From positions 1 through 36,659 of the forward strand of contig JASLDK010000084.1 of assembly GCA_030145945.1 (NCBI GenBank): a DNA stretch of 36,659 bases. Reading direction: 5' to 3'. Positions 31,208-36,659 of this stretch are shown here, piece by piece. Origin of the DNA: Nocardioides sp. GTDB taxonomy: Bacteria; Actinomycetota; Actinomycetes; Propionibacteriales; Nocardioidaceae. The notes under the pieces were generated by a model. The model saw only the letters and a program-made list of their open reading frames with translations. It did no database searches and was not told the origin of the DNA. The position numbers and the translations under genes are program-made. The first letter of the stretch is position 1, and the number at the start of each line of letters is the position of its first letter.

Positions 31208-32011
31208 TTCGGCCGGACCGAAGCGGGTGTCGAGCAGGTCGATCATGAACCGCGGCCGATCGCTGATCACGCCCTTCACGCCAAGGTCGAGGCACCGGTC
31301 GAGGTCCTTCTCCTTGTTGACCGTCCAGACGTGGATGTCGCGACCAGTGCGCGCCATCGACTCGACGACGCGCGGGTGCTCCCGCATCACCTTGACACTC
31401 GGACCGAGGATCCAGTCGCGGCCGACCACGCGACGCAGCATCGGCCAGTGGTTGGCCCTGTCGAACAACTGCGCCAACTGGATCTCCGGCGCGAGGCGCT
31501 CGACCCGTTGCAGCGCGGTGAAGGAGAAGCTCATCACCCGCACCGGCGCGCCTGCCTGGTCCCAGCCGAAGTCACGCAGCATCTCGACGAGTCGCTTCTC
31601 CACCAGTCCGCCGTACCGCGTCGGGTGCTTCGTCTCGATCGCCACCTCGACGGGACGGTCGTAGTCCGCGACCGTTTCGAGCAGCTTGCGCAGGGTCAGC
31701 ACCGTGCGCAGGTCATGCTCCTCCTCCGGCGCCTCGTCGTCGAGCTCGGCCCACGGGTTCTTCCACGTCGCGAAGTCGAGCTCGGACAGGTCCGCGAGTT
31801 CCATGGTGGACACGATGCCCTTGCTGGAAGCAGTCCGGCGAAGGTCGCGGTCGTGAACGCAGACAAGGTGCCCGTCAGCGGTCAGCCGGACGTCGCACTC
31901 GAGAGCGCCCGCCCCCGCGTCGAGTGCCTCGAGGTAGGCACCGAGCGTGTGTTCGGCGAGCTCATGACTGGCGCCACGATGGGCGACCACCTGCGGTCGG
32001 TGCTGGGGCAC
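31205..32011 (-). CDS. Glycerophosphodiester phosphodiesterase
   Basis: 268 residues from the GTG at 32011. GDPD fold with the catalytic HRGAS, the metal-binding ALECDVRLTADGHLVCVHD, a middle VEVAIETKHP and a C-terminal IHVWTVNKEKDL, then GVKGVISDRP. It hydrolyses glycerophosphodiesters to glycerol-3-phosphate and an alcohol; no signal peptide, so cytoplasmic. CACAAT 6 nt upstream supports this start; the frame continues 43 codons further but without family sequence. In M. tuberculosis glpQ1 lies near pheA and serS. It precedes DUF5926 by 10 bp. Confidence 0.93.
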   Translation of the reverse strand: MPQHRPQVVAHRGASHELAEHTLGAYLEALDAGAGALECDVRLTADGHLVCVHDRDLRRTASSKGIVSTMELADLSELDFATWKNPWAELDDEAPEEEHDLRTVLTLRKLLETVADYDRPVEVAIETKHPTRYGGLVEKRLVEMLRDFGWDQAGAPVRVMSFSFTALQRVERLAPEIQLAQLFDRANHWPMLRRVVGRDWILGPSVKVMREHPRVVESMARTGRDIHVWTVNKEKDLDRCLDLGVKGVISDRPRFMIDLLDTRFGPAE

Positions 32012-32105
32012 GGGACGATTGTGGCAGACCCTCAGGGTGCAGTTCAGGGGCGGGCCGGGGTCGTTCCCCGATGTGCGGATCCAGCCGGCGAGGCACCGTT
32101 GAGGC

Positions 32106-32384
32106 ATGAACAATGACGACACCCTCACCGCCCCGTCCACCGACCCTGCTGCCGGCCCTGCTGCCGGCCCCTACCCGGGCCCGTACGCCGCTCCCGCCGG
32201 TCCGCGCCGGCTGGTCCGCCGCAGCCACGACAAGATGATCGCCGGCGTCTGCGCCGGCGTCGCCGACCACCTCGGCGTCGACGTGACCGTCGTACGTCTG
32301 CTGACCGTCGCCGCGACCGTGTTCACCGGCGGCACCGCCGGGCTGGTCTATCTCGCGGCGTGGTGGTTGATGCCGCGCACCTGA
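32106..32384 (+). CDS. PspC-domain protein
   Basis: 92 residues. A Pro/Ala-rich N-terminus (with a duplicated DPAAGPAAGP, encoded by two 12-bp copies) is followed by a PspC domain at about 33-92: LVRRSHDKMIAGVCAGVADH, then VTVVRLLTVAATVFTGG and LVYLAAWWLMP. PspC proteins are small membrane proteins that respond to envelope stress; actinobacterial stand-alone versions are often of unknown function. The GVCAGVA signature is intact. CACCGT lies 6 nt upstream of the ATG. Divergent from the GDPD gene. Confidence 0.92.
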   Translation: MNNDDTLTAPSTDPAAGPAAGPYPGPYAAPAGPRRLVRRSHDKMIAGVCAGVADHLGVDVTVVRLLTVAATVFTGGTAGLVYLAAWWLMPRT

Positions 32385-32409
32385 GGCGGTTCGGGTGGCG
32401 GCGGCCTGC

Positions 32410-32519
32410 TGTAACACGCTGTCCACCTGACTTCCCCGCGGTTCACGGCACTGATTTCCCGAAATTCGGGCGATCTGGTGCCGTGAACCGCCGGTAAGTG
32501 CCGTGGACAGCGTGTTACA
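32410..32519. repeat. Triple-nested inverted repeat element
   Basis: Three inverted repeats share one centre: outer arms of 17 bp, perfect (32410-32426 / 32503-32519); middle arms of 14 bp, perfect (32438-32451 / 32478-32491); inner CCCGAA-A-TTCGGG (32458-32470). The whole would fold into one long interrupted hairpin. It lies between the PspC stop and the methyltransferase GTG at 32548. Confidence 0.9.
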
Positions 32520-32547
32520 ACTCCGGCCCGGCTGGCACGCTGGCCCC

Positions 32548-33330
32548 GTGCCCAGCATCCCGCCCACCCCCACTCTCGTGGCTCGGCTGCGCGCCGCCGG
32601 GTGCGTGTTCGCCGAGGACGAGGCCGACCTGCTCCTCACGGCGGCCGGGTCAGCGGAGGAACTCGAGGTCATGGTCGAGCGACGGGTGGCGGGCGAGCCG
32701 CTGGAGTACGTCGTGGGCTGGGTCGACTTCGACGGTGGCCGAGTCGCCATCGCTCCGGGGGTGTTCATCCCGCGGCAGCGCACGGCGTACCTCGTCGAAC
32801 TGGCTGCTGCCCGCCTCGCTGCGGGCGACGTCGTCATCGACCTGTGCAGCGGGAGCGGCGCACTCGGGCTGGCCCTGGCACGGCGAGTGCCCGCCATCCG
32901 GCTGCATGCCAGTGACATCGACCCGGTCGCCACGGCCTGCGCATCCGGCAACCTGCAAGAGGTCGGAGGCGTCGCCACCACGGGCGACTTGTTCGCCCCG
33001 ATGCCGACCGGACTTCAGGCCACGGCCGCAGTCATCATGGCGAACGTCCCCTACGTCCCGAGCGCTGCGATCGCACTGATGCCGCCCGACTCACGCGACC
33101 ACGAGCCCCGCGCCACCGTCGACGGCGGCACCGACGGGCTCGACCTGCTCCGCCGGGTGGCCGCCGAAGCACCCGCCTGGCTGCGTCCCGGCGGCACGGT
33201 GTTCTCCGAGGTCTCTGCCGCACAAGCCACCACGGCGGCACAGGCATACGCGGCCGCCGGGCTGACCGCCCGGGTCCATCACGACCCCGAACGCGAAACC
33301 ACCGTGGTCAGCGGGGAGAAACCCCACTGA
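32548..33330 (+). CDS. PrmC/HemK-like protein N5-glutamine methyltransferase (related subfamily)
   Basis: 260 residues from the GTG at 32548, with CACGCT 6 nt upstream. The N-terminal helical domain (about 1-85) includes PLEYVVGWVDFDG and GVFIPRQRTAYLVE. The SAM site is VVIDLCSGSGALGLALARR. The active-site NPPY motif is replaced by NVPYVPSAAI, the hallmark of a PrmC-related actinobacterial group. The second conserved block DSRDHEPRATVDGGTDGLD is normal. Probably methylates the Gln of a protein target, but release factors are not proven substrates for this subgroup. An upstream GTG at 32503 lies inside the inverted repeat and is rejected. Confidence 0.9.
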   Translation: MPSIPPTPTLVARLRAAGCVFAEDEADLLLTAAGSAEELEVMVERRVAGEPLEYVVGWVDFDGGRVAIAPGVFIPRQRTAYLVELAAARLAAGDVVIDLCSGSGALGLALARRVPAIRLHASDIDPVATACASGNLQEVGGVATTGDLFAPMPTGLQATAAVIMANVPYVPSAAIALMPPDSRDHEPRATVDGGTDGLDLLRRVAAEAPAWLRPGGTVFSEVSAAQATTAAQAYAAAGLTARVHHDPERETTVVSGEKPH

Positions 33331-33339
33331 CCACGGTGG
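33299..33339. terminator. Hairpin over the methyltransferase stop codon
   Basis: 18-bp arms (33299-33316 / 33322-33339), one mismatch, 5-nt loop AGAAA. The stop TGA (33328-33330) is inside the right arm, so the last codons form the stem. Probably a bidirectional terminator with the opposing exporter gene. Confidence 0.65.
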
Positions 33340-33385
33340 CCGACGTCTCGTGACGTCGCTGCGCGACCGGTCCGGATTCCCGAGA

Positions 33386-34843
33386 TCAGTGCATGATCAC
33401 CGGGTTGCGCGGGCCTTCCTCATCGTCGAGCAGGTGCGACACCTCTCGGCGACGGGGCAGGAGCGCAACCGGGATCAGGGTCACGATCAGCGCGATCACC
33501 GCGACCAGGTAGGGCGCCCGGAACGCTTCGGACGGCTCGGTCACCGTCTTCTGCTGGTTGGTGAGCACGACCGACATGACAGCAACACCGACCGAGCTGG
33601 CGACCTGCTGCAGCACGTTGATCAGCGTGGAGCCACGGGCGACCTGGTGCTCGCGCAACGTCTTCAGTGCCGAGGTGAAGACCGGCATCATCGTGCCGCC
33701 CATGCCGAGGCCCATGATGAACAGGAAGACGATGATCTGCCAGTAGGGGGTGCTCGGATCGGTGCTGAACGCGAGTCCGCCGACGCCGACGATGATGCCG
33801 ATGAACCCGAACGGCACGATCCGTCCGACGGGGATCTTGTCGACGAGGGCGCCAGCGACGGGCATCGTCAGCATCGCGCCGAGGCCCTGTGGCGCCACGA
33901 GGAGGCCGGCCTTGAGGACACTCTCGCCACGGATCTCCTGGAAGTACGTCGGGACGAGCAGCAGCGCGCCGAAGAAGGAGCCGGCGAACAGGAACATCAC
34001 GATGGTCGCGATGGTGAGGTTGCGGTCCTTGAACAACCGCAGGTCGAGCAGCGGGTGCTCCGGCTTGAAGGCCCAGGCGACGAACGCGACCATCAGCAGC
34101 AGACCCGCCAGCCCGGGGAGGAGAACCTTGGTGGCGGCAACGGTGCCCTCGCCGGGGATCGACGAGACGCCGTACAGGAAGAGCGCCAGACCGGGCGACA
34201 TCAGGGCCATGCCGACAGCGTCGAAGGACTCGCTGGGTTCGGGGCGGTCGGACGGGAGCGCCATCAGGGCGTAGATGATCGCAGCGATGCCGAGCGGCAG
34301 GTTGATCATGAAGATCCAGTGCCACGAGGCGGAGTCGATCAGCCAGCCGCCGACGATCGGACCGAGGATCGGGCCGAGCAGCATCGGGATGCCGAGGATG
34401 GCCATCAGTCGACCCATCCGGTGCGGGCCAGCGGCCTTGGTCATGATCGTCATGCCGAGCGGCATCAGCATGCCGCCGCCGAGGCCCTGCAGCACCCGGA
34501 ACAGGATCAACGTCTCGATGCTCCACGCGGTCGCGCACAGCACCGAACCGAGCGTGAACAGCGCCAGCGCGGTGATGTAGAGACGCTTGGTGCCGAACCG
34601 GTCGGCCGCCCAGCCGGTGGCCGGGATGATCGCTGCCAGCGCCAGCGTGTAGCCCGTGATCGTCCACGCGACGGTGGAGTAGGAGGTCACGTCGAAGCTG
34701 GTCATGAACGTCGGCAACGCGACGTTGACGACGGTCGTGTCGAGGATCGCCATGATCGAGCCGAGGACGACGACGCCCGCGACCTTCAAGATGTCGGGAG
34801 TGATCTTGTCGTCGTCGTCGATCGGCATGGGGGCGCTGGTCAT
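33386..34843 (-). CDS. MFS drug exporter, DHA2 (EmrB/QacA) family
   Basis: 485 residues with about 14 transmembrane helices, as expected for DHA2. Motif A-like GWAADRFGTKRLYITALALF follows helix 2. Motif D1-type ILDTTVVNVALP is in helix 1, and motif C-like GPILGPIVGGWLI in helix 5 is the antiporter signature. Expected role: proton-driven export of drugs or metabolites. The ATG at 34843 has AAGGA 6-7 nt upstream, so the mRNA has a leader. The frame extends 40 codons further without hydrophobic sequence. No dedicated regulator is adjacent. Confidence 0.93.
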   Translation of the reverse strand: MTSAPMPIDDDDKITPDILKVAGVVVLGSIMAILDTTVVNVALPTFMTSFDVTSYSTVAWTITGYTLALAAIIPATGWAADRFGTKRLYITALALFTLGSVLCATAWSIETLILFRVLQGLGGGMLMPLGMTIMTKAAGPHRMGRLMAILGIPMLLGPILGPIVGGWLIDSASWHWIFMINLPLGIAAIIYALMALPSDRPEPSESFDAVGMALMSPGLALFLYGVSSIPGEGTVAATKVLLPGLAGLLLMVAFVAWAFKPEHPLLDLRLFKDRNLTIATIVMFLFAGSFFGALLLVPTYFQEIRGESVLKAGLLVAPQGLGAMLTMPVAGALVDKIPVGRIVPFGFIGIIVGVGGLAFSTDPSTPYWQIIVFLFIMGLGMGGTMMPVFTSALKTLREHQVARGSTLINVLQQVASSVGVAVMSVVLTNQQKTVTEPSEAFRAPYLVAVIALIVTLIPVALLPRRREVSHLLDDEEGPRNPVIMH

Positions 34844-34945
34844 CTGGGTCCTTGTCAGCAGGGTCCGGTTTTGTGTCGCGACGACGCTACGCCCCTGCAC
34901 CGACAGCGGCGTCATCCGAAGCGCGGTGATCCCGGCGACGCCTCC

Positions 34946-34977
34946 GACACCCGACCGGCCCACCCAGGTCGGGCGTC
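34946..34977 (-). terminator. Hairpin at the 3' end of the SHOCT gene
   Basis: 11-bp arms GACACCCGACC / GGTCGGGCGTC with one A-C mismatch and a 10-nt loop, ending in the stop codon of the leftward gene. Confidence 0.45.
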
Positions 34978-35641
34978 AGATCGCGCCGAGGATCCGCGCG
35001 CGGGTGGCGTCGTACTCGTCCCGGCTGATCAGGTCACGCTCGAGGAGATCGTCGAGCTCGGCCAGGCGCTCGGCGGGGGTCTTCTCGGCGGGCGCGGGAG
35101 GAAGCACCGCTGCGCTGGGAACACCAGGCATGACCGGGATGGTCGGCCCGGCTGCGTCCCAGTCGAGCTCCCACTCCTTCGACTCGGGGTCGACGAGAAC
35201 CGGGAGGTCGCCGGTGTAGAGCAGCGGCATCCGGAAGTCGGAGACGACCGTGCGACTCTCGACCTCGAAGGGCGTGAGGTCGTCGCCGTGGATCCGCAAC
35301 CGCAGCTTGAGCAGCGGCTGGTCGTTGATCCGCACGTTCGTCGGGTCGAAGGAGAGCACCTGGGCACGGGCGGGACGGCCCTTGCTGCGCAGCCGGTAGA
35401 GCTTCTGGGCGGAGCGGTAGCGCCCGCGGCCGATGATGACGCCGATGACCAGGTCGAGGACCGTGATGCCGATGCCGGTCGGCAGCAGCCAGCCGGAGCC
35501 GGGTTCCTCGCCCCCGACGGCGATGCCCATGACCAGGAAGATCGGGCCGACGATGCCGCAGACCAGCAGGAAGAGAACGGGCGGTAGCACGCTGCGGAGC
35601 AGGGACGGCGGCCGTGGCACGTCCCGAGGGGCGACGGTCAT
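34976..35641 (-). CDS. Membrane protein with C-terminal SHOCT domain
   Basis: 221 residues. Two membrane helices (about 18-42 VLPPVLFLLVCGIVGPIFLV and 51-70 LLPTGIGITVLDLVIGVIIG) are followed by a basic segment and a cytoplasmic beta domain (RARAQVLSFDP pattern PARAQVLSF, VNDQP-like RINDQPLLKLRLRI). The C-terminus is a SHOCT domain (about 190-221: AERLAELDDLLERDLISRDE), a short helical oligomerisation unit. The middle resembles DUF3592-type domains. Function unknown. TACGCT lies 7 nt before the ATG, supporting a leaderless start. Confidence 0.85.
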   Translation of the reverse strand: MTVAPRDVPRPPSLLRSVLPPVLFLLVCGIVGPIFLVMGIAVGGEEPGSGWLLPTGIGITVLDLVIGVIIGRGRYRSAQKLYRLRSKGRPARAQVLSFDPTNVRINDQPLLKLRLRIHGDDLTPFEVESRTVVSDFRMPLLYTGDLPVLVDPESKEWELDWDAAGPTIPVMPGVPSAAVLPPAPAEKTPAERLAELDDLLERDLISRDEYDATRARILGAI

Positions 35642-35648
35642 GACCGAC

Positions 35649-35654
35649 AGCGTA
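35649..35654 (-). promoter_or_regulatory. Putative -10 (TACGCT), leaderless SHOCT gene
   Basis: On the minus strand, 7 nt before the ATG at 35641; it lies in the 21-bp gap after the AAA ATPase stop. Confidence 0.45.
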
Positions 35655-35662
35655 GGTGCGGA

Positions 35663-36659
35663 TCAGACCTGGGCCCGCAGGTAGCGACCGAAGTGCGGCA
35701 CGGTGAACGCGATCCGGCCCCGCTCCCCCGAATAGATCAGCCCCTTCTTGAGCAGAGAATCCCGTGCCGGCGACAGGGACTGGGGCTTCTTCTTCAGGAC
35801 GGCGGCCACGTCCGCGGTGGCGACCGAGCCGACCGGGTCCTCGATGCCGTCCTCGGCCTCGGCGATCGCCGCATCGGCCATCGCGCGCAAGTAGTCGCGC
35901 TCGGCGGGGGTGGCCCGCTCGTAGCGCGATCCGAAGAACCCGACGGCCAGCTCGGCCTCCGCCTCGGGTCCCGCGACGACCACGTCGTCGGCGGTGATCG
36001 GCGTACGAGGAGCCAGGTCCCACACCGATCGGCCATAGGCCTGGATGAAGTAGGGGTAGCCGCGGGTCGCGTCGTACATCGCATCGAGTGCCTCGGGCGT
36101 GAAGTCGGCCTCCTCCTCGGCTGCCGGGGCGACGAGAGCGCGGTCGGCGGCGTCCCGGGACAGCCGGTCGATGCGCTGGTAGGAGAAGAGCCGCTCCGAA
36201 TAGGACTTGCTGGCCGACAGCACCGCGGGCAGGTGTGGCAGTCCGGCGCCGACGACGATCACCGGCAGGCCACTCTGGCTGAGCTCATGACAGGCCGCGC
36301 AGAGCGCGGAGATGTCATCTGCCCCGAGGTCCTGCATCTCGTCGATGAAGACCGCGACTCCCTTGCCGATGTCGGCCGCGAGCCCGCCGACGTCGGTGAG
36401 CAGCTCGACGAGGTCGATCTCGATGTCGCCGGAATCAGCCCGACCTCGTACGACCGGCGCCGCGATGCCCGGCGACCACTTGTCGCGCAGCTTCGCGTCC
36501 GGACTTGCCTCGCGTTGCGCGAAGGACCGGATCACGCCGAGGACATGGTCCGTCTCTGCTGGTTCGGGATGACCCAGCTCACGCACCGCCTGGTGCAACG
36601 CCGAGGAGAGCGGGCGTCGCAGTGACTGGTCGGGACGGGCCTCGAGCTTGCCGGTCCCC
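35663..36659 (-). CDS. AAA-family ATPase (ATP-binding protein), 5' end outside window
   Basis: About 332 residues are visible and the frame is open to the window edge, so the N-terminus with the Walker A P-loop is missing. Visible: Walker B GVAVFIDEMQDLGADD, sensor-type LPVIVVGAGLPHLPAV, the arm SERLFSYQRIDRLSRDAAD, then ARGYPYFIQAYGRSVWD-like DATRGYPYFIQAYG, and a C-terminal winged helix (KKPQSLSPARDSLLKKGLIY). This is the layout of the Orc1/Cdc6-like AAA ATPases common in actinobacteria, whose function is unclear. The GTG/TTG-like codons inside are not taken as starts. It ends 21 bp before the SHOCT gene. Confidence 0.88.
   Translation of the reverse strand, partial: GTGKLEARPDQSLRRPLSSALHQAVRELGHPEPAETDHVLGVIRSFAQREASPDAKLRDKWSPGIAAPVVRGRADSGDIEIDLVELLTDVGGLAADIGKGVAVFIDEMQDLGADDISALCAACHELSQSGLPVIVVGAGLPHLPAVLSASKSYSERLFSYQRIDRLSRDAADRALVAPAAEEEADFTPEALDAMYDATRGYPYFIQAYGRSVWDLAPRTPITADDVVVAGPEAEAELAVGFFGSRYERATPAERDYLRAMADAAIAEAEDGIEDPVGSVATADVAAVLKKKPQSLSPARDSLLKKGLIYSGERGRIAFTVPHFGRYLRAQV

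Noticed and set aside
32503..32547. Earlier GTG start for the PrmC-like gene
   Set aside because: The GTG at 32503 lies inside the right arm of the inverted repeat, and the GTG at 32548 has a correctly spaced -10 hexamer.
33350..35587. A 745-codon plus-strand open frame
   Set aside because: It runs antisense to the DHA2 exporter and SHOCT protein, is rich in D/R/H/Q low-complexity sequence, and has no fold signature; a high-GC shadow.

Overview
The window is high-GC, densely coded DNA from an actinobacterium. Support comes from a bacterial proteasome activator (Bpa/PafE) homologue, an Rv1264-type adenylate cyclase, actinobacterial DUF families (DUF6457, DUF4446, DUF5926), heavy GTG start use, and many -10-like hexamers 6-7 nt before start codons (leaderless transcription). 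A member of the Nocardioides/Propionibacteriales group is my best guess, not a demonstrated assignment. serS, pheA and a glycerophosphodiesterase in one neighbourhood recall the serS-pheA-glpQ1 region of Mycobacterium tuberculosis, which lies near the replication origin. The window is therefore mostly core chromosome; I see no transposase, integrase, prophage or CRISPR array.

Layout. 1-8.4 kb is an accessory, surface-oriented block: a secreted protein with six carboxypeptidase-regulatory-like repeats (cut by the window start), a small membrane protein, a tandem double-TetR regulator, and a 1283-residue secreted orphan with a coiled coil and a C-terminal Ig-like domain. 8.6-11.0 kb carries tRNA-Arg(ACG), a winged-helix/LuxR-like regulator convergent with a 53-residue secreted peptide gene, tRNA-Ser(GCT), a PH-like membrane protein and tRNA-Ser(TGA). 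11.2-13.4 kb is a seven-block RTX-type calcium-binding repeat protein with a Sec signal. 13.5-15.9 kb is a leftward nitrilase / membrane protein / TetR cluster. 16.0-18.7 kb runs rightward: mobA, DUF6457, quinone oxidoreductase, bpa. 18.8-21.6 kb is a translationally coupled leftward operon serS > HAD phosphatase > membrane-anchored secreted protein, preceded by an unusual pair of perfect 36-bp palindromic tandem repeats. 21.8-26.8 kb has an aldo/keto reductase, a DinB-like protein, a PAP2-diacylglycerol kinase fusion, a lipoprotein and DUF4446. 26.9-29.3 kb holds pheA and a cAMP module (cyclic-nucleotide-binding protein plus class III cyclase). 29.4-36.7 kb holds a lysine-rich secreted protein, DUF5926/SEC-C, GDPD, PspC, a PrmC-like methyltransferase, a DHA2 exporter, a SHOCT membrane protein and an AAA ATPase cut by the window end.

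Most notable: (i) the regulator/secreted-peptide pair, a candidate peptide-signalling unit with an inverted repeat in the peptide leader; (ii) the tandem 36-bp palindromes upstream of serS; (iii) a triple-nested inverted repeat before the PrmC-like gene and a second family of hairpin repeats; (iv) -10 hexamers at fixed distance from starts, two of which reuse the TAG stop codon of the upstream gene; (v) the double TetR and the CNB-cyclase module.
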